From contig JAJSAJ010000160.1 of assembly GCA_024274855.1 (NCBI GenBank), forward strand, positions 1 through 6,677: DNA of 6,677 nucleotides, in the 5' to 3' direction. This document shows, piece by piece, positions 1-5,957 of this stretch. Numbering within the stretch: position 1 is the stretch's first letter; every line of letters starts with the position of its first letter. The notes beneath the pieces were generated by a model, which was not told the DNA's origin, did no database searches, and saw nothing but the letters and a program-made list of their open reading frames with translations. The position numbers and the translations under genes were made by a program. This stretch comes from Planctomycetota bacterium. Lineage in GTDB: Bacteria; Planctomycetota; Planctomycetia; Pirellulales; Pirellulaceae.

Positions 1-197
1 AGAATGGTGACCATCGCCGACGAAAGACGATATGGGCAGGCGATCCTTGGAAGCCCGAGGGAATCGGCTAAACGGTTACAGATTATTATGTTACGACTTC
101 GTTGATCGCGATAACAATCCGCGATTCGCGATTATGGCGAGCAACGTAGTGGCGTTGTTCGGACGGGCGGTCTTTCGCAACAGGGATCCAGATATCG
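1..197. other. Leader of the Hsp70-like gene; possible 3' end of an upstream gene
   Basis: No complete gene is visible here. Two + strand frames enter open from the left edge: one stops at 103-105 (about 34 codons) and one at 69-71 (about 22 codons). Either could be the tail of an upstream gene, but neither matches a family I recognise. Bases 105-132 contain GCGAT three times (108-112, 121-125, 128-132), the first inside the perfect palindrome ATCGCGAT at 105-112. This is a candidate regulatory site for the gene starting at 198. I could not find a convincing -35/-10 pair. Confidence 0.3.
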
Positions 198-1760
198 ATG
201 AAACAGGCAGTTCATCCGGCGGTCGGAATCGACTTGGGCACGACCTATTCGGTGGTTGCTCGTTTAGATGATACGGGACGCCCTCAGGCCTTGATCAACG
301 GCGAGGGAGATCAGTGGACGCCGAGCGTGGTGTTGGTTGACGAAGAGGGAGTGGTCGTTGGCAAGGAGGCCGTGAAAGCAATGTCGACGGACATGGAAGC
401 GGTGGCCGAATGCGCCAAACGAGATGTTGGGCAGCGGACATACCATAAGATGATTGGGGGACGGCAATATCCGCCGGAAGCGCTGGAGGCTTGGATCCTG
501 AACAAACTCCGCGTCGACACGCAGCAGCAGATTGGCGAGTACCAGAAGGTCGTGATCACCGTTCCCGCGTACTTTGATGAAGTCCGCAGGAAGGCAACGC
601 AGGACGCGGGCTATATTGCCGGTTTTGATGTGATGGACATCATCAACGAGCCGACGGCGGCCGCTGTCGCGTTCGGGTTTCAGCAGGGATTTCTCGGTCA
701 GGATGGAAAGGACAAGCAACGGCGAAATATCCTTGTGTACGACCTTGGTGGCGGCACGTTTGATGTCACGGTAATGCAAATTGGTGCACGTGAGTTCGTT
801 GCGTTAGCCACCGATGGAGACGTGCAGTTGGGGGGACGTGATTGGGACCAACGCCTGGTCGATTATGTGGCTGAGGAGTTTATTCGCAAGCATGGTGTCG
901 ATCCACGCGAGGATGCGAACGCGGGCGGTCGTCTTTGGCGCGAGTGCGAGGATGCGAAGCGGACCTTGTCAGCTCGACGTCGCGTGAAAATCCCGTTTGA
1001 GTTTCAAGGCAATGTTGTGCGCCCGGAGATTACAAGAGAGCAATTCGAGGAAATGGCGCAGGACCTGTTGGACCGGACTGATTTCACGACGCGCCAGACA
1101 CTTCAAGCAGCTGGGCTTCAGTGGAACGACATCGAGCGTGTCTTGCTGGTCGGTGGATCGACGCGTATGCCGGCCGTCGTCAAGATGCTGAAGAAGCTGT
1201 CGGGCAAAGATCCGGACCGGAGCGTATCGCCGGATGAGGCAGTGGCACACGGCGCAGCCCTGCATGCAGGCTTGCTGTTGGCAAAGCACCAAGGGCGCAC
1301 CCCGAAATTCCGAATCAAAAACGTGAACTCGCACAGCCTTGGAGTGATTGGAAATGATCCGGTGACAGGGCGGCCCAGAAACGGAATCGTCATTCCGCGA
1401 AATACAGCTCTTCCGGCCGCGGCACAACGAATCTTCAAGACACAAAAAGCCAACCAGCGGTCTATTCTAGTCGAGATTGTCGAGGGAGAGAGCGCATCGC
1501 CCGCCGATTGTGCACCGATCGGACGCTGTTCGGTTCGAGATCTTCCACGGAACTTACCGGATCAAACGCCGATCGCCGTTCGTTTTCGATATCTGGAAAA
1601 CGGTCGGCTTACGGTGACCGTTAAAGTCGTGGGAACCGACCGAAAGCTAAGGCATGAGATTGTGCGAGAGAATAGCTTGAATCACGATCAACTGAATAGC
1701 TGGCGCCGATATGTTTCCGGCTTACCACCTTTGGCCGAAGTGGTGGTGGATGATGCCTGA
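198..1760 (+). CDS. Hsp70-family (DnaK-like) ATPase with a beta substrate-binding domain but no lid
   Basis: This 520-residue protein is a cytosolic Hsp70-type chaperone ATPase. The nucleotide-binding domain spans about residues 8-368. It shows phosphate motif 1 GIDLGTTYS (10-18), Lys74 aligned with the catalytic Lys70 of DnaK, NEPTAAAVAFG (150-160), phosphate motif 2 DLGGGTFDVT (182-191, with Thr187 matching DnaK Thr199), and adenosine motif LLVGGSTRMP (316-325). Residues about 376-490 align with the beta-sandwich substrate-binding domain (SHSLGVIG, IPRNTALP, IVEGE, NGRLTVTVK). The chain then ends after about 30 more residues, so the helical lid of DnaK (about 638 residues) is missing. The linker, VLLLD in DnaK, is FRIKN here (371-375). 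The ATG at 198 places GIDLGTT at the usual distance from the N-terminus. The only purine-rich stretch upstream, AGGGA at 182-186, is too far away to be a good ribosome site. No grpE, dnaJ or canonical dnaK neighbour is visible, so I give no gene symbol. The client proteins are unknown. Confidence 0.93.
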   Translation: MKQAVHPAVGIDLGTTYSVVARLDDTGRPQALINGEGDQWTPSVVLVDEEGVVVGKEAVKAMSTDMEAVAECAKRDVGQRTYHKMIGGRQYPPEALEAWILNKLRVDTQQQIGEYQKVVITVPAYFDEVRRKATQDAGYIAGFDVMDIINEPTAAAVAFGFQQGFLGQDGKDKQRRNILVYDLGGGTFDVTVMQIGAREFVALATDGDVQLGGRDWDQRLVDYVAEEFIRKHGVDPREDANAGGRLWRECEDAKRTLSARRRVKIPFEFQGNVVRPEITREQFEEMAQDLLDRTDFTTRQTLQAAGLQWNDIERVLLVGGSTRMPAVVKMLKKLSGKDPDRSVSPDEAVAHGAALHAGLLLAKHQGRTPKFRIKNVNSHSLGVIGNDPVTGRPRNGIVIPRNTALPAAAQRIFKTQKANQRSILVEIVEGESASPADCAPIGRCSVRDLPRNLPDQTPIAVRFRYLENGRLTVTVKVVGTDRKLRHEIVRENSLNHDQLNSWRRYVSGLPPLAEVVVDDA

Positions 1761-1863
1761 CTGCCTCTCCGGCGTTGACGCGATTTCGGACAGCCATGCT
1801 GTTACCTGAGGGCCGGCGAATCAATTATTGTCGCGTTTACTGGGGGGCGTTCGGGCGGCGATC

Positions 1864-1913
1864 CTCTTTAGCTGCGAGACTGATTCACCCATGGGACGAG
1901 CCCATGGGGGTCT
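1864..1913 (+). repeat. Dispersed hairpin repeat, copy A
   Basis: This copy shares its 35-base core (1879-1913) with copy B, read on the other strand, at all but a few positions: one inserted base in B plus three substitutions. The similarity extends leftward through a TTTAGC/TTCTAGC block. The core folds into an 8-bp stem, CCCATGGG (1888-1895) with CCCATGGG (1901-1908), around loop ACGAG. A further AGAC/GTCT pairing is possible outside an internal loop. It lies just over 100 bases after the Hsp70 stop, so it may also act as a terminator, although no T-run follows. Repeat identity is clear from the sequence; function is unknown. Confidence 0.85.
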
Positions 1914-2074
1914 GTATGCGGAAGAGTGCGACAGTTATTGATTGGCGAATCCTAATGTCCCCGCTCCGATAGCCGGCGCGGAGACAAAACGGTGTGGCAG
2001 CCGCTGACCGCCCGAGCTATTTCCAATCGTTTTTCATGGGAGTGCCTCTTGTTGGGCATTGGAAATTACATAAC

Positions 2075-2106
2075 GCCGTGGACAAGACGGCCGAATGCCA
2101 CACGGC
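2075..2106 (+). promoter_or_regulatory. Possible leader hairpin abutting the moeA ribosome-binding site
   Basis: GCCGTG (2075-2080) can pair with CACGGC (2101-2106), which ends directly before the AGGAGG at 2107. The first four bases can instead pair with CGGC at 2088-2091, giving a competing shorter stem. This could modulate access to the ribosome site, but stems this short also arise by chance. Confidence 0.25.
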
Positions 2107-2112
2107 AGGAGG
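2107..2112 (+). promoter_or_regulatory. Strong Shine-Dalgarno site that sets the moeA start at GTG 2119
   Basis: AGGAGG lies six bases before GTG 2119, an ideal spacing. The in-frame ATG at 2095 lies upstream of this site and would make the site part of the coding sequence, so GTG 2119 is the better start. The other starts visible in the window lack a comparable site. Confidence 0.8.
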
Positions 2113-2118
2113 AGCAAC

Positions 2119-3384
2119 GTGTCTTCTGAAGGATCGAGACCGGATGATGTGCGAATGCGAGGCTTTGCACGACGCCAATCCGTGGCTCAGGTATTCCGGT
2201 GGCTGCATGAGCGGCTTCAGCCGTTGGCGCACGAGACGATACCGACTGTCGGAGCAACGGGCCGCGTGTTGGCTCGGTCGGTGACCAGCGAGGTGGATGT
2301 TCCTGCTTTCCGGCGGGCCATGATGGACGGTTTTGCCGTGATTGCGGCCGACACACAAGGTGCCTCGGCCTATAATCGTCTGGCATTGGATATCGTGGGA
2401 CAATCTTTTCCGGCTCAGCCCTGTTTGGCGACTGTCGCGCGCGGCCAGGCGGTTTGCATCATGACCGGTGCGCCGATGCCGGAAGGGGCGGATGCGGTCT
2501 TGCCTGTCGAGTCAACACAGCCGGAACAGATGCGGGCGCGGGCCGAACAGACACGGGTGTGGGTCATCGGGGAAACAACGCCCAACAAACATGTGGGGCT
2601 TCCGGGTGAAGATATTGCGGTCGGTACCCTGGTCCTTCAGGCCGGTCGCGGGCTGCGGCCCCAGGATGTGGGCCTCTTGACATCGATCGGTGTGGCTGAA
2701 GTGGCCGTCGTTCGGAAGCCTCGCGTCCGAATTATCGTGACCGGCAACGAGTTACTGCCACCTGGGTCGCGGCCTCATGGTGCGCGAATCGTCGATTCGA
2801 ACAGTCCGATGTTAGGCGGACTGATTGAGCGTGATGGCGGCATCACGTTGAATCCGGGTATCGTACCCGACGAACCAGACGCCATTCGTCGAGCGATGCG
2901 TGATGACGTCGATGTTCTGTTGATCTCGGGTGGATCAAGCGTAGGCGAGCGGGACCATGCTCCGAACGTTCTGGCGGAGGAAGGCGAGTTGGCCATTCAC
3001 GGGATCGCGATGAGGCCGGCCAGCCCGACCGGAATGGGACTGCTCGATAACCGATTGGTGTTCCTGCTACCCGGAAACCCGGTTTCCTGCCTCTGTGCCT
3101 ATGACTTTTTTGCGGGATGTGCTATTCGAGTTCTGGGAGGTCGCCGTTGGGAATGGCCGTATCAGAAGGTCAGATATCCCCTAAACAATAAACTGGTATC
3201 GGTCGTGGGTCGGGTCGACTATGCACGTGTTAAACTGGTCGACAATCGGGTCCAGCCGCTTGCAATTAGCGGCGCTTCGATGCTTAGCTCGACGACGCGA
3301 GCGGATGGATTCGTCGTGATTTCGGAAAACAGTGAAGGAATCGCGGAAGGTACTGACGTCGATGTGCATCTTTACGATCTGTAA
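2119..3384 (+). CDS. moeA: Molybdopterin molybdenumtransferase, MoeA/gephyrin-like (Glp type)
   Basis: The 421-residue protein is a cytosolic MoeA, which inserts molybdate into adenylylated molybdopterin to give Mo cofactor. Length is typical (E. coli MoeA, 411). The N-terminal MoeA domains contain AMMDGFAV (67-74; Asp70 matches E. coli Asp59), IMTGAPMPEGADAV (114-127; Thr116 matches Thr100) and PGEDIAVG (162-169; Asp165 matches Asp142). The MPT-binding domain has VTGNEL (207-212; Glu211 matches Glu188), PDEP (250-253), SGGSSVGERD (270-279; Asp279 matches Asp259) and LLPGNPVS (316-323). The C-terminal domain IV is complete. Odd point: the conserved KPGKP is RPASP here (299-303), so the lysines of that loop are lost, and TGDEL is TGNEL. 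GTG 2119 is chosen over ATG 2095 because of the AGGAGG site. A second, fused MoeA follows after 79 bases, probably in the same operon. Family certain; activity toward Mo or W is inferred. Confidence 0.93.
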   Translation: MSSEGSRPDDVRMRGFARRQSVAQVFRWLHERLQPLAHETIPTVGATGRVLARSVTSEVDVPAFRRAMMDGFAVIAADTQGASAYNRLALDIVGQSFPAQPCLATVARGQAVCIMTGAPMPEGADAVLPVESTQPEQMRARAEQTRVWVIGETTPNKHVGLPGEDIAVGTLVLQAGRGLRPQDVGLLTSIGVAEVAVVRKPRVRIIVTGNELLPPGSRPHGARIVDSNSPMLGGLIERDGGITLNPGIVPDEPDAIRRAMRDDVDVLLISGGSSVGERDHAPNVLAEEGELAIHGIAMRPASPTGMGLLDNRLVFLLPGNPVSCLCAYDFFAGCAIRVLGGRRWEWPYQKVRYPLNNKLVSVVGRVDYARVKLVDNRVQPLAISGASMLSSTTRADGFVVISENSEGIAEGTDVDVHLYDL

Positions 3385-3391
3385 CAGGCCT

Positions 3392-3418
3392 TTGGGGCTC
3401 TTGACGCTGGAGCCTCAA
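3392..3418 (+). terminator. Weak intercistronic hairpin after moeA
   Basis: TTGGGGCTC (3392-3400) pairs with GAGCCTCAA (3410-3418), a 9-bp stem with one G-T pair and a 9-base loop, starting 7 bases after the moeA stop. There is no T-run after it, so it may be a processing or stability element between two cotranscribed genes rather than a true terminator. Confidence 0.35.
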
Positions 3419-3428
3419 CTTGCGAGCG

Positions 3429-3442
3429 TAGCCCGCGAGACT
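3429..3442 (+). repeat. Possible partial copy of the dispersed repeat
   Basis: This 14-base stretch, TAGCCCGCGAGACT, resembles the left block of the repeat (TAGCTGCGAGACT in copy A, with one base fewer). The hairpin half is absent. It could be a remnant or a chance match. Confidence 0.25.
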
Positions 3443-3463
3443 TCGATTTATTGACATGCACGC

Positions 3464-5413
3464 ATGAAAAAGCAACAGCAGTTTCTGGATGTGATCGATC
3501 GGGACGAAGCGGAACGCCGGTTCAGGAATGCGATTCGATATGAGCCACTGGGTGAAGAGACGGTGGGATTGTCCGAATCACTTGGCCGCGTCTTGGCTCG
3601 GGATGTCATTGCGCGACGAGACGTTCCCTTGTTCGACCGATCGAACTACGATGGGTTTGCTGTACAAGCGGCCGATACCTATGGCGCAACGGAGGAATCA
3701 CCCCGCCAGCTTCTGGTGTTGGACGAGGTGATCATGACGTCTCGAGTGCCGAATCGACAGGTACGTTCCGGGACCGCCATTCCCATTGCAACGGGTGGCA
3801 TGTTGCCGCGTGGAGCCGATGCGGTGGTCATGGTCGAGGATACCGATAGTGACGAGCAGTCACTGTGGGTGCGACAGGCCGTGGCGCCTGGGTTCGGCGT
3901 TTCGTTTGCTGGAACGGATATTACAGTCGGCGAGACCGTTTTGCGGCAAGGTGAACTGTTGACCAGTCGCGAGACGGGCGTGTTAGCGGCGATGGGAGAA
4001 TCGCACGCTCATGTATTTCTGCGACCGCGAGTTGGCATCATTTCGACCGGTGATGAGATGATTGAACCGGGACAGCCAATTCGGCCACCCGAAGTCTACG
4101 ATTCCAATTCTCGTATATTGGCGGATGCCGTGGTGGAATCAGGTGGCGATGCAACATTGTTGGGGATTGTTGCCGATGATAGGGCGAAGTTGAAAGCAAC
4201 CTTGATGTGTGCGCTGAGGACGTGCGATGTTGTTCTGTTGTCGGGTGGGACCAGCAAAGGGGCCGGAGATCTGTCGTATCGTGTCGTTGGCTCGGAAACG
4301 AGTCCGGGGATTGTCGCACATGGTGTGGCGTTGAAACCGGGGAAACCGGTCTGTCTGGCATCGCACCACGGAAAACCGGTTGCCGTGTTACCCGGATTCC
4401 CAACATCCGCGATTTTTACATTTCACGAGTTCTTGGCGCCGGTGATTCGTCGGTTGGCGGGACGGGATGACCGACCGACAGATACGGTGCAGGCAAGAAT
4501 GGCGATCCCCGTCCGCTCACAGATCGGGCGAACTGAGTATTTGTTGGTGACGCTCGTCCCGGCGGCCGATTCAGATGACGATGACAGTCCACTGTTGGCC
4601 TATCCGATGGGTAGCGGATCTGGATCCGTGACAACCTTCAGTCGGGCAGATGGATTTGTGACGGCTGGGCGGCACGAGGAGATTCTTCAACCATTTCAAC
4701 CGGTTACCGTGCAGCTATTGGCACGCAATCTTCACGCGGCCGATTTGATTGTGATCGGCAGTCATTGCGTTGGGCTCGACTATCTATTGGGGCTTCTGCA
4801 ACGCCGATACTTTCACACTAAGTTTCTTGCCGTGGGCTCGACAGCCGGCCTGCAAGCGGCCCGGCATGGTCAGTGCGACGTTGCGGGGATTCACTTATTG
4901 GACCCTGAAACGGGCCTCTATAACAAACCGTTCCTAACCGAGGGGGTCGAACTGATACCGGGGTACAGACGTTTGCAAGGCATTGTCTATCGGTCCGGCG
5001 ACGAACGGTTTGAGGGCGCAACGCTAGAGCGAGTTCTCGAGACGGTTACGTGCGACGCTGAGTGCCGAATGGCCAATCGGAATCAAGGCAGCGGCACGCG
5101 TCTGTTGATGGATCGTTTGCTTCGTGGTGCGGAGCCACCGGGATATGTGGTCCAACCGAGCAATCACAATGCGGTCGCCAATGCGGTGCTGCAGGGGCGC
5201 GCGGATTGGGGAATGGCGATTGAATCGGTCGCTCGGCAAGCCGGGCTCGGTTTCCTGCCGGTCATGGAAGAAGAATACGACTTTGTGGTTCCGTGCGGGC
5301 GAGCGGATCGACCGGCAGTGTTGGAGCTCAAGCAATTACTTGGCCAAGCCGAAGTGCGTGCCCATCTTGCTCGGCTGGGATGCCGGTGCGTTGGCGGGCC
5401 GGAGACTACGTGA
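3464..5413 (+). CDS. moeA: MoeA fused to a C-terminal PBP-like (molybdate/tungstate-type) domain
   Basis: This 649-residue protein joins a full MoeA (about 1-420) to a PBP-like domain (about 425-640), the known COG0303-COG1910 fusion. MoeA motifs: NYDGFAV (61-67), IATGGMLPRGADAVVMVE (108-125), GTDITVGE (150-157), STGDEM (194-199), SGGTSKGAGD (260-269), canonical KPGKP (291-295) and LPGFPTS (309-315). The last two follow the variant usual for the fusion family. The PBP-like part shows DLIVIGSHCVGLDYL (427-441), NRNQGSGTRLLMDRLL (538-553) and the family signature SNHNAVANAVLQGRADWGMA (566-585). There is no signal peptide or membrane segment, so the binding domain is cytosolic and may deliver or sense the oxyanion. 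The conserved Glu of GEDI is Thr151; the following Asp152 is kept. ATG 3464 gives the family's usual start (FLDVIDRDEAERRF). No Shine-Dalgarno sequence precedes it, so translation may be leader-independent or coupled to transcription from upstream. It sits 79 bases after the first moeA. Confidence 0.93.
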   Translation: MKKQQQFLDVIDRDEAERRFRNAIRYEPLGEETVGLSESLGRVLARDVIARRDVPLFDRSNYDGFAVQAADTYGATEESPRQLLVLDEVIMTSRVPNRQVRSGTAIPIATGGMLPRGADAVVMVEDTDSDEQSLWVRQAVAPGFGVSFAGTDITVGETVLRQGELLTSRETGVLAAMGESHAHVFLRPRVGIISTGDEMIEPGQPIRPPEVYDSNSRILADAVVESGGDATLLGIVADDRAKLKATLMCALRTCDVVLLSGGTSKGAGDLSYRVVGSETSPGIVAHGVALKPGKPVCLASHHGKPVAVLPGFPTSAIFTFHEFLAPVIRRLAGRDDRPTDTVQARMAIPVRSQIGRTEYLLVTLVPAADSDDDDSPLLAYPMGSGSGSVTTFSRADGFVTAGRHEEILQPFQPVTVQLLARNLHAADLIVIGSHCVGLDYLLGLLQRRYFHTKFLAVGSTAGLQAARHGQCDVAGIHLLDPETGLYNKPFLTEGVELIPGYRRLQGIVYRSGDERFEGATLERVLETVTCDAECRMANRNQGSGTRLLMDRLLRGAEPPGYVVQPSNHNAVANAVLQGRADWGMAIESVARQAGLGFLPVMEEEYDFVVPCGRADRPAVLELKQLLGQAEVRAHLARLGCRCVGGPETT

Positions 5414-5424
5414 CGCACGTTGTC

Positions 5425-5463
5425 CGACGGACGCCCACGTCCGTCGAATGAACGGACGTGGGC
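5425..5463 (+). terminator. Two overlapping, mutually exclusive hairpins after the MoeA-PBP gene
   Basis: Hairpin 1 is a perfect 9-bp stem, CGACGGACG (5425-5433) with CGTCCGTCG (5438-5446), loop CCCA. Hairpin 2 is a perfect 12-bp stem, GCCCACGTCCGT (5433-5444) with ACGGACGTGGGC (5452-5463), loop CGAATGA. They share 5433 and 5438-5444, so only one can form at a time. The site starts 12 bases after the stop codon. Hairpin 2 looks like a terminator stem but has no T-run, so termination would have to be unusual or the element stabilises the mRNA 3' end. Confidence 0.55.
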
Positions 5464-5617
5464 ACATGTTGTCCGTTCGGCACGTCGGTTGTCGTCGAAG
5501 CCCGTGTTAGGACGTTGGGAACAATACGTTCGGCACTTACTCCATCTGGCCGGCATCAAAACTTCGCCCGAATGCTGGCCGTCCATTGCGTGCCAACGAA
5601 TCGAAAACGTGTTGAAG

Positions 5618-5668
5618 AGACCCCCACGCGGCTTGTCCCGTGGGTGAATCAGTTTCGTCGGCTAGAAG
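5618..5668 (-). repeat. Dispersed hairpin repeat, copy B (inverted)
   Basis: Read on the - strand, the 36-base core (5618-5653) matches copy A with one inserted base and three substitutions, and the flanking CTTCTAGC block (5661-5668) is also shared. The stem is CCCACG (5623-5628) with CGTGGG (5639-5644). Where copy A has a T-A pair, this copy has C-G, so pairing is preserved. It lies in the gap after the MoeA-PBP gene, pointing opposite to copies A and C. Confidence 0.85.
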
Positions 5669-5680
5669 CGTATTCGCGAA

Positions 5681-5711
5681 AACACGTTCCCGGCCGAGCG
5701 GAACACGTTCC
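5681..5711 (+). repeat. 10-base direct repeat AACACGTTCC, 21 bases apart
   Basis: AACACGTTCC occurs at 5681-5690 and again at 5702-5711, exactly 21 bases (two helical turns) apart, separated by a short G+C-rich spacer. Related ACGTT or CGTGTT stretches occur elsewhere in the same gap. Same-face spacing fits a tandem protein-binding site, but no gene start is nearby, so the role is unknown. Confidence 0.45.
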
Positions 5712-5735
5712 ACCGAATCGGCCCGTGTTCGAGGC

Positions 5736-5767
5736 CGCACCAAGCCGCACTTGGCTCAGGTGGTGCG
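5736..5767. other. Bulged 11-bp hairpin in the convergent gap
   Basis: CGCACCA (5736-5742) pairs with TGGTGCG (5761-5767), and the stem continues as AGCC (5743-5746) with GGCT (5753-5756) around loop GCACTT. CAGG (5757-5760) is left as a 3' bulge. It is unrelated in sequence to the repeat copies. It could be part of a structured RNA or a 3' end element for either convergent transcript. Confidence 0.45.
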
Positions 5768-5881
5768 TCCCGAAACGTCACGTGCGTCCAGTTCGGCCTT
5801 GGCCGGGTGGCGGTCTGTTGGAACCTTTTTCGCTCGGCCGCTGTTCAACGACAAATACGAAAATGGTATCGCGCTGAAACA

Positions 5882-5930
5882 CTTTCTAGCTGATGAGACT
5901 TGCGCTCCCACGAGATAAACTCGCGGGGGG
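5882..5930 (+). repeat. Dispersed hairpin repeat, copy C (diverged)
   Basis: The left block is well conserved (CTTTCTAGC at 5882-5890, GATGAGACT at 5892-5900), and the hairpin half has drifted but keeps its fold. CTCCCACGAG (5905-5914) pairs with CTCGCGGGGG (5920-5929) with one A-C mismatch and one T-G pair, loop ATAAA. The register and the 5-base loop are the same as in copy A, and two pairs differ in compensating fashion (T-A to C-G, G-C to A-T). It lies downstream of fhcC as read on the - strand. Confidence 0.7.
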
Positions 5931-5939
5931 CGGGAACAA

Positions 5940-5957
5940 ACGCGTCAGACCCCGCGT
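5940..5957 (-). terminator. Possible fhcC terminator
   Basis: On the - strand, ACGCG and CGCGT form a 5-bp GC-rich stem with an 8-base loop about 45 bases after the fhcC stop, followed by TTGTT. The stem is short and the T-tract poor, so this is a weak candidate. Confidence 0.25.

Larger units (their letters stand above)
1761..2118. other. 358-base intergenic gap between the Hsp70-like gene and moeA
   Basis: I see no credible gene here; the short open frames are rich in Arg, Trp and Cys and cross the repeat. The gap contains a small hairpin at 1790-1802 (ACAGC/GCTGT, 3-base loop), repeat copy A at 1864-1913, and a stem-loop at 1957-1985 (GTCCCCGC pairing with GCGGAGAC, one C-A mismatch). Close to the moeA start there is a further pairing described separately. 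No recognisable Moco riboswitch elements or convincing promoter could be picked out by eye, although a promoter for moeA is expected here given the distance from the previous gene. Confidence 0.5.

Noticed and set aside
32..271. 79-codon + strand open frame
   Set aside because: It overlaps the Hsp70 N-terminus in another frame, which is certain from GIDLGTT, and its translation resembles no family.
2095..2118. ATG 2095 as the start of moeA
   Set aside because: It lies before the AGGAGG at 2107, which is ideally spaced for GTG 2119.
1761..2118. Moco riboswitch in the moeA leader
   Set aside because: I considered it because of the gene downstream, but I could not find the conserved elements by eye; a covariance-model search would decide.
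1775..2284. Two + strand open frames (1775-1972 and 1994-2284) in the gap before moeA
   Set aside because: The first crosses repeat A, and the second overlaps the true moeA start; neither has a ribosome site or a protein-like composition.
3451..3456. TTGACA, a perfect -35 hexamer
   Set aside because: It lies only 7 bases before the MoeA-PBP start codon, so a promoter using it would begin transcription inside the gene; no matching -10 serves this gene.
5537..5743. 68-codon - strand open frame containing ADETDSPTGQAAWGSL
   Set aside because: The apparently protein-like stretch is the translated repeat copy B; copy A in the same frame reads ETDSPMGRAHGGL, so the similarity is explained by the nucleotide repeat.
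5458..5877. 139-codon + strand open frame in the convergent gap
   Set aside because: The translation is rich in Arg, Pro, Trp and Cys, has no recognisable motif, and runs through repeat B and a hairpin; it starts inside the nested hairpin.
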